Below, in pieces: positions 35,204 through 45,837 of a stretch of 64,000 nucleotides of DNA. Every line of letters begins with the position of its first letter. Position 1 is the first letter of the stretch. The stretch covers positions 723,379,931-723,443,930 of the forward strand of contig CM054057.1 in NCBI GenBank assembly GCA_028641055.1, read 5' to 3'. A program made the translations under genes and the position numbers. The stretch is from Alopecurus myosuroides. Its lineage: Eukaryota > Streptophyta > Magnoliopsida > Poales > Poaceae. Under the pieces are notes generated by a model. That model ran no database searches and was not told the DNA's origin. It saw nothing but the letters and a program-made list of their open reading frames with translations.

Positions 35204-35301
35204 CTTTAGTCCCGGTTGGCCAGACCAACGGGGACTAATAGGTCCTCGGGCCGGCCCCACGGCCTTTAGCCGCGGTTGTCCAGGTGAACCGGGACTAAAG
35301 G
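35204..35301. repeat. 5' subterminal palindromes of CACTA
   Basis: Two near-palindromes: 35204-35240 (CTTTAGTCCCGGTTGGC...) and 35263-35301 (CCTTTAGCCGCGGTTGTC...GAACCGGGACTAAAGG). In this superfamily such repeats are bound by the TNPA protein. Confidence 0.8.
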
Positions 35302-35309
35302 CCCATCCC

Positions 35310-35319
35310 TATATATAGG
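35310..35319 (+). promoter_or_regulatory. TATA box for the transposase gene
   Basis: TATATATAGG-type box (CTATATATAGG) just downstream of the second 5' palindrome and about 260 bases before the TNPD start. The same arrangement is seen at 40414 and 41390. Confidence 0.55.
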
Positions 35320-35580
35320 ACTCACCTCGCTGCACTTGGCCACATTTGCTCACAATATTCACAAGGGGGTGGTGGGTATGCTTTTGGTTCCTACTATGCA
35401 CACAAGGTGTTCGATGAAATGCCCCATAGCATGAAACACACTTGAGCGTTTTCATTTATTTTACCTCCGTGATCGCGGTTAGCAACTTGAACCTTTCATG
35501 ATTTGTATTATTTCCAGCTAGCTAGTTAGTTTAACAGATGCATGATGGTTAATTATATACTTTATATAATAATAATGCAG

Positions 35581-38500
35581 ATGAATCGGCAATGGATGTA
35601 CGGTAACCGACTCTCCGGTGAGTTCACTACGGGTTTGAAAGATTTCCTCGTAGTGGCAAATGCGAACAAACAGCGAGGTTTTATTATGTGTCCATGTGCT
35701 GAATGTAAGAATGAGAAGGGTCACTCCTCCTCAAGAGTCGTTCACATGCACCTGCTTCGGCACGGTTTCATGCCAAGCTATAATTGTTGGACCAAGCATG
35801 GAGAAAGAGGGGTTAGAATGGAAGAAGATGAAGAAGAGGATGATATCGATTTCAACTATCATGACCTTTTCGGTGATACTTTCATGGAGGATGATGCTGA
35901 AGGTGGGGAAGGGTTTGGTGAAGGTGAAGAAGAGCCACATGATGAGCCCGCTGATGATCTTGGTCGGACCATTGCTGATGCACGGAGACGCTGCGAAACT
36001 GACAAGGAGAGGGAGAATTTGGATCGCATGTTAGAGGATCACACGAAGTCACTGTACCCAGGATGCGACAATAGTCTGAAAAAGCTGGGCTGCACACTGG
36101 ATTTGCTGAAATGGAAGGCACGGGAAGGTGTAGCTGACTCATCATTTGAAAATTTGCTGAAAATGTTGAAGAATATGTTTCCGAAGAATAACGAGTTGCC
36201 CACCAGTACGTACGAAGCAAAGAAGGTTGTGTGCCCTCTAGGTTTAGAGATTCTGAAGATACATGCATGCATTAACGACTGCGTCCTCTACCGCGGTGCA
36301 TACGAGGATTTGAATGAATGCCCTGTATGCACTGCATTGCGTTATAAGATCAGAGGCGATGACCCTGGTGACGATGTTGAGGGCGAGAAACCCAGGAAGA
36401 GGGTTCCCGCCAAGGTGATGTGGTATGCTCCTATAATACCTCGGTTGAAACGCCTGTTCAGGAACAAAGATCATGCCAAGTTGTTGCGATGGCACAAAGA
36501 GGACCGTAAGTCCGACGGGGAGTTGAGACACCCGCTGATGGAACGCAATGGAGAAAGATCGACAGAGAGTTCAAAGATTTTGCAGCTGACGCAAGGAACA
36601 TAAGATTTGGTCTAAGTACTGATGGCATGAATCCTTTTGGCGAGCAGAGCTCCAGCCATAGCACCTGGCCCGTGACTCTATGCATCTACAACCTTCCTCC
36701 TTGGTTGTGCATGAAGCGGAAGTTCATTATGATGCCAGTGCTCATCCAAGGTCCGAAGCAACCCGGCAACGACATCGATGTGTACCTAAGGCCATTAGTT
36801 GATGAACTTTTACAATTGTGGGGCAAACCTGGTGTACCTGTGTGGGATGAGCACAAAGAAGAGGAATTTAACCTACGAGCGTTGCTTTTTGTAACCATCA
36901 ACGATTGGCCTGCTCTCAGTAACCTTTCTGGACAGTCAAATAAGGGATACAAAGCATGCACGCACTGCTTACATGAGACTGAAAGTGTATTTTTGGATAA
37001 CTGTAGGAAGAACGTGTACCTGGGTCATCGTCGATTTCTTCCCCGAAATCATAACGTAAGAAAGAAAGGCAAGCATTTCAACGGCAAGGCAGATCACCGG
37101 CCGAAGCCTGCGGAACGTACTGGAGCTGAGATATTTGATATGGTCAAGGATTTGAATGTCATCTTTGGAAAGGGTCCTGGCGGACAATCAGTTCCGCAGG
37201 GAGTTGACAGGCACGTACCCATGTGGAAAAAGAAATCGATATTTTGGGAGCTACAGTATTGGAAAGTCCTAGATGTCCGCTCTGCAATCGACGTGATGCA
37301 TGTTACGAAGAATGTTTGCGTGAACCTGCTAAGCTTCTTGGGCGTGTATGGGAATACAAAGGATACAAAGGAAGCACGGCGGGATCAACAACTTTTGAAA
37401 GACCCAGATGACCGGCATCCGGAATGGTTTCAAGGTCGTGCCAGCTACGCTCTTACGAAAGAAGAGAAGGTCATTTTTTTTTAATGCCTGAGCAGTATGA
37501 AGGTCCCGTCTGGCTTCTCGTCGAATATAAAGGGAATAATAAACTGGCGGACAAAAAGTTCCAAAACCTGATGTCTCACGACTGCCACGTGATTATGACG
37601 CAATTGCTTCCGATTGCTTTGAGGGGCCTCCTACAGGAAAATGTTCGAGTAGCCATTGTGAAGCTGTGTGCATTCCTCAATGCAATCTCTCAGAAGGTAA
37701 TCAGTCCAGAAGATCTACCACGGTTACAGAACGATGTGGTCCAATGTCTTGTCAATTTTGAGTTGCTGTTTCCACCATCCTTCTTCGATATTATGACGCA
37801 CCTCCTGGTCCACCTAGTCGAAGAGATTTCCATTCTCGGTCCTGTATTTCTACACAATATGTTCCCCTTCGAGAGGTTTATGGGAGTATTAAAGAAATAT
37901 GTTCGTAATCGTGCTAGGCCAGAAGGAAGCATCGTAAAGGGCTATGGAAATGAGGAGGTAATTGAGTTCTGTATTGACTATGTTCCTGACCTTAAGCCGA
38001 TTGGTATTCCTCAATCGCGGCACGAGGGGAGACTAAGTGGAAGAGGCACGATCGGAAGGAAATCAACGATATGTATGGACGGTCATTCTATGACTGAAGC
38101 ACACTACACAGTTCTGCAAAATTTGAGCTTGGTGGCTCCGTACTTCGAGCAACACAAGAATATTTTACGCTCGAACAACCCGGGGAAGCCTGAATCATGG
38201 ATTAGAAAGGCCCACATGGAGACTTTCGGCAGTTGGTTGCGAAAACATTTAATGAATGACAATGATGTTGAAGATCAGCTGTACATGTTGGCCAAGACAC
38301 CATCTTCGACTATCACGACTTTCCAAGGGTACGAGATTAATGGGTATACATTTTACACGATCTCCCAAGATAAAAAGAGCACCAACCAAAACAGTGGTGT
38401 CCGCTTTGATGCAGCAACCGAGATTGGGCAAAAGGTCACATATTATGGTTACATAGAGGAGATATGGGAACTTGACTATGGACCCTATTTTAAGGTCCCT

Positions 38501-38913
38501 TTGTTCCGGTGCAAATTGTTCAAGCTAACAGGAGGTGGGGTAAAGGTGGACGAGCAATACGGAATGACAATGGTGGATTTCGACAATCTTGGTTACCTTG
38601 ACGAACCATTCGTCCTAGCCAAAGATGTCGCTCAGGTTTTCTATTTGAAGGACATGAGTAGCAAACCGAGGAAACGGAAGATAAGAAAACGATCAGTGCA
38701 TCATGCGATGATCCAAAGCGTCACATTGTTCTTTCAGGGAAAAGAAACATCGTGGGAGTGGAGGACAAGACAGACATGTCAGAAGATTATAATATGTTTG
38801 GTGAAATTCCGCCCTTCAAAGTGAACTCTGACCCAAGCATTAAGTTAAATGATGAGGATGCTCCATGGATACGTCCAAATCGTAAGAAAGCGGGGACACA
38901 AGGGAAGAATTGA
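35581..38913 (+). pseudogene. TNPD/TNP2-type CACTA transposase
   Basis: Start ATG 35581 (MNRQWMYGNRLSGEF), directly after a splice-acceptor-like TGCAG, so an upstream leader intron is likely. Domains: transposase-associated domain about 35584-35810 (CPCAECKN...HLLRHGFMPSY), acidic linker, TNP2 core about 36400-37290 (STDGMNPFGEQSSSHSTWPV, LPPWLCMKRKFIMMP, DVMHVTKNVCVNLL), DUF4218-like about 37560-37930 (SHDCHVIMTQLLPIALRGLL, ERFMGVLKKYVRNRARPEGS), DUF4216-like about 38430-38640 (YYGYIEEIWELDY). Breaks: one base lost near 36529, TAA at about 37482 where Glu is usual, a frameshift near 37535 and another near 38683. The tail then ends at 38913. About 1100 residues when read across the breaks. 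Not functional. Confidence 0.88.
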
Positions 38914-39102
38914 TGTGTAATAATTTATTGTACCAAACTTTGTTGAATGGATCATGTTAATGGATCATTTTGAATTATATTATCTCTAATTAATTTATTG
39001 TACCAAACTTTTACTAAAAACAGAAAACAGACGCGCTAGCGCGCCGCAGTGTCGCCGGAATGCAAATTCTTTTATTAAAAAGAGAAAACAGACGAACACT
39101 AG
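38914..39102. other. Spacer between TNPD and AP2-like ORF
   Basis: AT-rich 3' untranslated-type sequence. CTTTTATTAAAAAGAGAAAACAGACG-type words occur twice (about 39012 and 39067). Nothing else seen. Confidence 0.4.
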
Positions 39103-39745
39103 CTACTCCTCGCCGTCGTCGTCGGGGAACTCGTCGGTGACCTCCTCCGGGTCATCATCGTCGCCGAACTCGTCCGTGACCTCCTCGTCGTCGTCGGAGG
39201 TGCATGATGGTATGTCCGAGATAGGCCCCCACCTCGGATCGTCGGAGGCCCAGACTTCGCCGGCGCGGGTCGGCCCGACGAAGCTCCTGCAGCGCCCTCG
39301 TCGCCTCCCGAGCGGCATCTAACGCGAGGTGGCGTTCGAGGCGGCGCTCCGCCCGCTGACGCGGGTCTGCCAGAGCTCCTCGTCGGCGCTCTCCTCCCCC
39401 GGGTTGTTCCGGTAATACTCGCGGACGACGCGGTCTTCCCTGGCGTCGACTAGGCCCTGAAACGCGCGGTGGCGGAGGTGGAGGTGGTCGGCGGCAGTGA
39501 TGATCTGCGGCTTCGGCGCCCTGGCCTCCGCTTCCCAGACGGTGTGGCAGTCGTTGAAGTTCATCAGCGACCGCGGGCGGTTGAGGCGCCAGCCGCCGCG
39601 TCTAGGCGCGGGCTGCCTCCGCCGCCGTCGCAAAGGTGCCGAGGGGGATGCGGTCGTCCCCCCAGCGGATATCTGCGCTGAACATTCCGTTCTGCCGTGC
39701 TCGGACGCCGCGGAAGCCGGTGGTGCTGTTCCTCCTCGGAGGCAT
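39103..39745 (-). pseudogene. TE-borne ORF with AP2/ERF-like domain and acidic tail
   Basis: Start ATG 39745 (MPPRRNSTTGFRGVRARQNG). AP2/ERF-like features: GFRGVRARQNG, SADIRWGDDRIPLGTF, TAAEAARA, then, after two apparent one-base losses near 39605 that change frame, WRLNRPRSLMNFND. In the second frame a helical Arg/Ala/Glu-rich stretch follows (YYRNNPGEESADEELW), a TAG near 39319, and a strongly acidic tail (SCTSDDDEEVTDEFGDDDD...) to 39103. The domain normally binds DNA, which suggests a nuclear role, but this copy is frame-broken. It lies between the two transposition genes of the CACTA and on the opposite strand. A second ORF of similar design is at 59761-60322. Confidence 0.65.
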
Positions 39746-39796
39746 GGTGGAAGCGCGACGGTGCGTGGAGGAGAAGACGCGCTCGAGGCGCGACAG

Positions 39797-39802
39797 TTTA
39801 TA
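39797..39802 (-). promoter_or_regulatory. TATA box for the AP2-like ORF
   Basis: TATAAA on the minus strand about 50 bases before ATG 39745, immediately downstream of a GC-rich tandem repeat. Confidence 0.55.
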
Positions 39803-39815
39803 CAGCGCCCTCCTG

Positions 39816-39894
39816 GCCACGCGTCACAAACTACCGCGCCACGCGTCGCAACTCCCGCGCCACGCGTCACAATTCCCGCGCCACGCGCCACCCT
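39816..39894. repeat. 21-22 bp tandem repeat in the AP2-like promoter
   Basis: About three and a half copies of GCCACGCGTCRCAAYTCCCGC. Each holds an ACGCGT core, a candidate binding motif on either strand. Confidence 0.75.
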
Positions 39895-40361
39895 AACACA
39901 ACCAAGCAAATAGTTGCACATTACTACCCGAGCTCAAAGTGAACACTGACCCAAGCATGGATGGATGTTAAAGGGGGGTGTAGAACAAAACAATCGGTAT
40001 CACCATCATACAGCCCTACCGTGGCTACTCAGTGCAATATGCATACCAAATGCACGGTAGGACGTATGATGGCGAATCCGGATGTTTTGTATTTGCTCGA
40101 TGAACTGACCGGTGTATGAAGGGTGGGCTATATAGGGTCCTCTGGCTCACAAAGTGTTGTGCTAGGGTTTTGATCCAACGTTAAGAAACCACCTCATCCA
40201 CGGCTCACAACAACTCGAAAGAAACACACCGTAGCCCTGATCGAACGGCTCACAACAGCTCAAAAGAAAACACACCCCGGATCCAACGACTCACAAGCGC
40301 TTTAAAGAAACACACGATCCGTGTGATTCTATCTGATTGGTCCAAACGAAACCCTAACCCA
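39895..40361. other. Non-coding spacer within CACTA
   Basis: Contains a threefold GGCTCACAA(C/G)(A/C)...GAAACACAC motif (about 40202-40310, roughly 50-bp spacing). No coding frame recognised. Confidence 0.45.
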
Positions 40362-40424
40362 TTTAGTCCCGGTTGGTGTCCTCAACCGGGACTAAAGGGA
40401 TGTTTTCTTCTCGCTATATATATG
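40362..40424 (+). promoter_or_regulatory. Internal palindrome plus TATA box (cassette 2)
   Basis: TTTAGTCCCGGTTGGTGTC/CTCAACCGGGACTAAA (40362-40396) followed by CTATATATATG (about 40414-40424). It precedes the small ORF at 40429. Same build as the terminal palindrome and TATA of the transposase gene. Confidence 0.65.
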
Positions 40425-40428
40425 TGCA

Positions 40429-40908
40429 TTGCCACACCATTGGCATAAACACATACAAACTCACCACTCTCTCAAGGCTTCTACCGTACCCACTCTAACA
40501 TTCAACCAGGCCGAGGCACTTTCCGCCTCGAACTACCCCTGCCCGCCCGGCTACAGTGTTCCCGCCGGTTGGATGCTGAGCGTCGGAGGAGTGCCGGTCC
40601 CTCCTCTTCCTCAAGGTGTGGCACGTCGGGCGGCCATCACGAACCATTACTACCACGAGCTCACGCCTGAGCAGCGGAGAGATCCCAGCTGGCATCCCGA
40701 TAACCAACATACTTGGGATACCTTCTTCATCAATCGGCGTGAGAGGGCGCTCGCCAGGTATGAGGAGGACGGCCTGCCTCCTGGGAACTTTCACGAGGCC
40801 GGTCGTCGGCTATGGTGGTCCGGCCGGACTCTACAGAGCGTCATGGACTACATCAGGGCCGGCGATAACCCCCGCCTGCGCTACCCTCAGCCCAGTCCTG
40901 GGCTCTGA
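40429..40908 (+). CDS. Unrecognised small ORF of the CACTA element
   Basis: Open frame of 159 codons after a palindrome/TATA cassette, ATG 40429 just a few bases beyond the TATA; a later start is possible, although the frame has no obvious second Met before GWML at about 40570. Pro-rich N-terminus (NYPCPPGYSVPAGWMLSVGG), then a basic/aromatic C-terminal half (HYYHELTPEQRRDPSWHPDN, WDTFFINRRERALARYE, RRLWWSGRTLQSVMDYI). No membrane segment or known catalytic motif. I do not recognise the family. It is the one protein-coding frame in this element without visible damage. Confidence 0.5.
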   Translation: MPHHWHKHIQTHHSLKASTVPTLTFNQAEALSASNYPCPPGYSVPAGWMLSVGGVPVPPLPQGVARRAAITNHYYHELTPEQRRDPSWHPDNQHTWDTFFINRRERALARYEEDGLPPGNFHEAGRRLWWSGRTLQSVMDYIRAGDNPRLRYPQPSPGL

Positions 40909-41203
40909 ATTTTCTCATGTCGTAGGCCTAGGCAGGAGTATGACTAGCAGCAGATATCAGATCATGCATGCAGCTATGCTCTCCGTTTAGGTTTAGATCC
41001 ACTCTTGCCATTATGTACTGCCTTTTTTATCTATGGGAATTTTTAAGATTGGAAAAAGAATTAGTTCTATTTTTCTGAATTTTCTGATATATTATTTGTA
41101 TTTTTAAGATTGGAAAAAGAATTAGTTTTATTTTTCTGAATTTTCTGATATATTATTCGTATTTTTAAGGTTGCACGCATCTATTATTTCTATTCGAATA
41201 ACC
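40909..41203. other. 3' spacer with a 67-bp direct repeat
   Basis: TTTTTAAGATTGGAAAAAGA...ATATTAT occurs at about 41039-41095 and 41102-41157, an imperfect tandem duplication. Otherwise AT-rich and non-coding. Confidence 0.6.
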
Positions 41204-41399
41204 ACCTTTAGTCGCGGTTGGTGTCACGAACCGGGACTAAAGGCTCGTCTGCGCGGGAACGAGAACGCCGCGAAAATTTTCACCTTTAGTCCCGGTTCGT
41301 GACACCAACCGGGACTAAAGGCCCGCGGAGGGTACCCCAGGGGACCTTTAGTACCGGTTGCTGTCACGAACCGGGACTAAAGGCTGGACCTATATATGT
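41204..41399 (+). promoter_or_regulatory. Internal palindrome cluster plus TATA box (cassette 3)
   Basis: Three palindromes: 41204-41243, 41283-41321 and 41345-41383, all CCTTTAGTNNCGGTT...AACCGGGACTAAAGG. The second is almost the exact reverse complement of the first. They are followed by CTATATATG (about 41390-41398) and the downstream gene with the Ulp1 domain. Confidence 0.7.
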
Positions 41400-42398
41400 G
41401 CGATGCCTTCCTGCCCCAAAATTTTCTAAGTCACAAACCCTCTTCTTCCCTCGCGCCGTCGCCTGCTCGTCTTCTGCCCCGTCGCCGTCGCCCGCGCAGA
41501 GGACCGCGCCGTCTCCATCGCCGTCGCCGTTGCCGTCGTCGAGCCCTTCTCTCCACCGCCTCCACCCTGCTCCGCCCCCGTCCCGTCGCCGTCTCTCCGG
41601 TAGGTTCCCCGCGGGCCGTCGCCGTCGCCCTAGATCCAACGCCATCGAACGGAGACCACGATTCACGCGCGAACGCGCCGCCCTCGAACGGCGACCACGA
41701 AACTGAGAACGCGCCGCCCTCGCGCTCTCTACCGCGGCCAGATTCGCCGCCGGCGAGACAACAGTGGCCGTGGCCCTCGTCCCCATCTCCGTCCCCTCCC
41801 CCGTGGCGGCACCACAGTGGCCTCCTCCCCATCTCCGTTCCCTCCCCCGTGGCCGGAATCGTCGGAATCGCCGGAGACCCGAGAGCCTGAAACTGCCACG
41901 CCGGCCACCGTGTGACGCCAGGGGTGACGTCATCATGACGTCACCTGGCCACGTGTTGACGAGTTTTTTTTAATGACGTCATCATGACACGTGGGGCCCA
42001 CTGTATATGGAATTACAGAACATAATTAAATCTTCTAAATTAAATAACTTTTAATTTATAATTCCAAAAATTATGGAAAAATATGCAAATGTTCACAAAA
42101 ATGTAAGCTATCTGTTTATATCATTATCATTCATGTTTGACAAAGTTAAAATGAGACCATATTTGAATTTGAGTTAAATTCATTAAAATAATGAAAGTAA
42201 GTTTTAATTCAATAAATTCAGAATATTAAGTGTAATATACCAAAATGACCAGAAAAGCAAATGCAACCTAGCTATGGGGTTCTCCAAGTCATTTTGAGCG
42301 ACCCTACCAATCTGTTTTCCCTTTTTCTACGACAATATTTGCTAAGTCTCCTATATACTTAATTAATTTTACTACATGCATGTCTGCAGGAGTGACAT
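41400..42398 (+). other. Leader of the second CACTA gene, likely with a 5'-UTR intron
   Basis: A GC-rich exon-like leader (41400-41600), then a candidate donor CCG/GTAGGT at 41600 and an acceptor TCTGCAG ending at 42389, just before ATG 42399. The left half is rich in CCGTCGCCGTC words that open spurious frames on both strands. The right half is AT-rich as expected for an intron. Confidence 0.45.
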
Positions 42399-45200
42399 AT
42401 GGCAGACAATAGAGACCTGACGGCGGAACAGGTGGCTAAAGGTTATATATTAGATATCATAGCCGGAGGAGGAACAGACATTGTCGATGATGTAATCTCT
42501 TCTTATCTGAACCTTGAGGATCAAGAAGGTGAAGGAGGAACAGACATTGTCGATGATCAAGGAGGTGAAGAAGGAACATACATTGTCGATGATCAAGGAG
42601 GTGAAGGAATGGACATTGATGACGGAGGTCAACCGTCGACAAACGACGATCTCCAATTGCAAAGAACAACCACCTCCGGTGAGGTATATTTTATCCCTCG
42701 GTCTTATTTTAGCCCTCGTCCAATTGCAAAGACTAACGCGCGCGACTCTTTCTTATTTTAGCCCTCGGTCGGATCTAGTATGACAAAGCGTGGCAAATCC
42801 AAGGCGATGAAAGATTCCGAAATATATACCATCGAATCAGTCAGTGAAATCGGCAAGCCCCTACAGCACACCACAAAGTTTATCAACCAATGCGGAGTCA
42901 TTGTTAGAGACATCGTCCCGATCACCGTCCAGGAATGGAAGGAGCCAAAGAAAGCACGTATTGGTTTCAGTTATGTCGACAAGAGAACGAAAAAGATTAT
43001 GTTTAGAAAGCTTATTGCACATTTCATTCTACCTCCGGAATACAACAAAAAAGATGAATTCGGTCAGGACGTTCCGGGTGGACGTGAGAGGAGGAGGATA
43101 GTCAAAGAGTTCGCTCTTCAGAAGATGGCCGAAGCATTCCGGAACTTCAAGAAAAAATTGTTCCGTGAATATGTCAGCCAGGGCAAGACTCCGATTTTCA
43201 CTGGACAATATGAGAAACTGAGAGATGATTGGACAGAATTTGTGACGCAACATAAATCGGAGCATTTCAAGGAAATGTCGGCAAAAAATAAGGCTAATTC
43301 CTCCTCCGATCTTCCTCCTCCGGCGGTTAAGCAGCCGTCGCCCACGATTCCTCCTCCGGAGGAAAAGCAGACGTCTCCCACTATTCCTCCTCCGGAGGAA
43401 AAGCAGACGTCGTCGCCCCCCATTCCTCCTCCGGAGGATAAGCGGACGTCGCCCCCCATTCCTCCTCCAGCGAAGAAACAGAAGCAGGCGGCCAGCAAGG
43501 GAACCCGCTCTTGGTCTATTAACCCGGACCCTTATGTACCTAAGACCACACGGGTACCGGAGCCATCACTGAAGCCTCTCACCCCAAGGCCTTGGGAACT
43601 TAGTGATGCTGAAACCAAATTGGTCGTGAAGGCTGACGTTGAGAAATGGAAGGGCAAACTGAAGGCGCTAAAGGAGCCTGAGCCCAAGGAAGTATTCCCT
43701 CCGATTGTATACTATTGGGCTACGGATTTTTTATCGACAGTGTCCCAATCCGTGAAGAATTTGCCTAAAGACTATGATATTGAACTTCGTAAGCAAGCAG
43801 GAATATTGGAGGAGGAGAAAAAAAAAGCAAAAATGATACAAAGCGGGAAACAAGTTGCCCAGCTCGGGATGCAGAGTAAACAATCGATATCCCCTCATAG
43901 TGAAAGCCGCTCCGGAACAGGACCCCGAGGTCATAAATGCTGTGACAGCAATGGGATTGACTGTAGCTACTGCCATGCAAAATGCGTCCGAGGCCGGTAT
44001 GTCTCTTCGTGCCTTTTTTAGACATGGACGCTATGCCAGTGGCTGATGTAGCATTAAAAATGTGAAGAAAGGGCCTCTCGTCGAGCCTGCGAAGGAAAAG
44101 GATCTACCACACTAATGCAAGTCTGCTACGTTGGTACAAAGATTTCATAGCATTTACCGACAAAGAATATGTGTATGTGGATTATACAGAGGAGCATCAC
44201 ACCAAAAAGTACTCTGTAACAGTTGAGTTGAGTGAATTGTTCCAGCTGTTCAATATGCGTGAGCTCGACAAATCTCCTGAGTTGCTACGTTCTGTAAGTG
44301 ATTTATTTCTACCTCATCTCGTTCTTCATTGCCTACACTATATATATATTGTCCTAACTATTGTTCCGTACGCTATTATGCAGATTGAAGATTTGGGAAT
44401 GCAAAGTAAGACTCATCCATGATGTTGGGTTCATTGACCCACAAATCATTAATGGAACTATGTTAGAACGTCACCCCATAGACGTGGAGAAAGACTTGTA
44501 CAATTTTTTTAAAAAGCATGAATCCAAAAGATATATTCTATTTCCTTACCATTTTGGGTGAGTGTTTCTCTCATGTTCCCATTCTCTTTTGTTTACTCCA
44601 TGCATGGTATGTCCAATCGATAAATTATGCATGACTCTGCATCTAATGTGTCCGCAGGTACCACTGGATTCTGCTAAAAATTGATCTTCACAAGTCCATA
44701 GTTTTCATCATTGACTCTATGAATTCAAATACAGATCTTTGGGTCGACATGAGAAAAATGATGCAAAAGTAATTATTTTTCAATCATTTGCGCTCTATAT
44801 CGATCGGTCTCTTTTGTTCATTTTCTAAGCTAATAACTCCCTTGTTCATTTAATTTTATTTGCATTGTAGAGTTTGGAGACGGCTCTCACTTCAACATGT
44901 CGGTGAATTCAAAGATGCGCTACGATTTAAAAATGTAGTCAAAGGTGTGGATAAGCAGCCACCGGGGACCGGTCTATGTGGATACTATGTGTGTGAGAAC
45001 ATACGGAAAGAAATATCTGAGAGGAAGAAGGACGAGGAAACACGGAAGGGTCTCAATAACTTGCGGAGGGCGCTTACTCCAGAAGCTCGCTTCCGACCAA
45101 TTCAAGAGGAATAGCAGGATTTTTCCTTAGGCATGTCATCCAGAAGAAAGGAGAGTTCCATGCGTCCACCGACGATGACTTTTTATACGCATGCATAAGC
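42399..45200 (+). pseudogene. Second CACTA gene: TNPA-position protein with C-terminal Ulp1/C48 protease domain
   Basis: ATG 42399. Exon 42399-42683 encodes an acidic stretch with three copies of TDIVDDQGGEG-like repeats. A 78-bp GT-AG intron (42684-42761) keeps frame into MTKRGKSKAMKDSE... The next exon has a plant transposase-like region (about 42860-43270) and a Pro-rich repeat IPPPEEKQTSP x4 (43310-43480). A frameshift near 43892 is followed by QDPEVINAVTAMGLTVATAM. Later introns: 44294-44383, 44558-44657 and 44769-44870. The last exons form a C48 cysteine protease: His in GYHWILL (about 44660), Asp in FIIDSMN, Cys in TGLCGYYVCE (44976). A frameshift near 45105 precedes RHVIQKKGEFHA. Ulp1 domains cleave SUMO-like modifiers; here the triad is present though the gene is broken. 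Confidence 0.78.
43310..43480 (+). repeat. Coding minisatellite IPPPEEKQTSP
   Basis: Four imperfect copies of a 36-42 bp unit (CCTCCTCCGGAGGAAAAGCA). In frame, giving a Pro/Lys-rich linker. Confidence 0.8.
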
Positions 45201-45447
45201 CCTAAGTACTTTGAAACTTGTGCGAATTTGTGTATGCTCGTCCATCTTAATTGTGTAATATGGAAACTTGTTCGAGGTTGTATATATGGTCACCCGATAT
45301 TGAATATATATTATATATTCCTATTGAATTCTCCTTGTTTGATATTTCATATATATATATATGCATGTATATGTGTACTGAAATTAAAACAAAACAAATT
45401 AAAAAGGAAACAGGTTTAGGGGGCCTAAAACCCTAAACCTGCGCAGG

Positions 45448-45636
45448 TTTTCAGTCCCGGTTAACCACAAGAACCGGGACTAAAGGTCCTCCGCCGCAAC
45501 GGACCCCTAGCGCCCACGTGGACGGGCTTTTAGTCCCGGTCCGTAAGTGGCGGGACTATAGGGGGGGCATTTAGTCGCGCATAGCTAGTCCCGGTTGCCC
45601 GGACGGGATTAATGGTCCTGGCGAACCGGGACTGTA
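45448..45636. repeat. 3' subterminal palindromes of CACTA
   Basis: 45448-45489 (CAGTCCCGGTTAACC...GAACCGGGACTAAAGG), 45528-45566 and a degenerate one to about 45636. Confidence 0.75.
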
Positions 45637-45655
45637 GGCCTATTTTCTACCAGTG

Positions 45656-45658
45656 GAG
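45656..45658. repeat. TSD of CACTA element, right (GAG)
   Basis: Matches 35048-35050. Confidence 0.9.
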
Positions 45659-45832
45659 CCACCTGACGGAAAACAGAAACGCTAACGGGGTGGACAACGT
45701 TATTTCCGTGTGAACCGTTATTCTCCACTCGTTGGTGGCATCGGTGGGTAAATATTGACAACTCGGAGGAAAATTTTAAAGACGTACCGCAAGAAGCCTT
45801 AGTTGACACGTCAGGTTCTGTTCCCTCTAGTT
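45659..45832. other. Short unassigned spacer
   Basis: 174 bp between the CACTA and the Copia element; nothing recognised. Confidence 0.4.
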
Positions 45833-45837
45833 GAAGG
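45833..45837. repeat. TSD of Copia element, left (GAAGG)
   Basis: Matches 49413-49417. Confidence 0.9.

Larger units (their letters stand above)
35051..45655 (+). mobile_element. CACTA (En/Spm) DNA transposon, full length
   Basis: Ends are CACTGGTAGAAAATAGGCC at the left and its complement at the right (GGCCTATTTTCTACCAGTG), with a 3-bp GAG duplication. Subterminal palindromes of the CTTTAGTCCCGGTT...AACCGGGACTAAAGG type cluster at both ends and recur inside. Four coding units: TNPD/TNP2 transposase (+), AP2/ERF-like ORF (-), unknown ORF (+), TNPA-position gene with an Ulp1 domain (+). 10,605 bp. All recognised genes have frameshifts or stops, but ends and repeats look mobilisable if transposase came from elsewhere. 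Confidence 0.95.

Noticed and set aside
41400..41940. Long GC-rich ORFs on both strands before the Ulp1 gene
   Set aside because: They come from CCGTCGCCGTC-type low-complexity leader sequence; no domain, and several frames are open at once.
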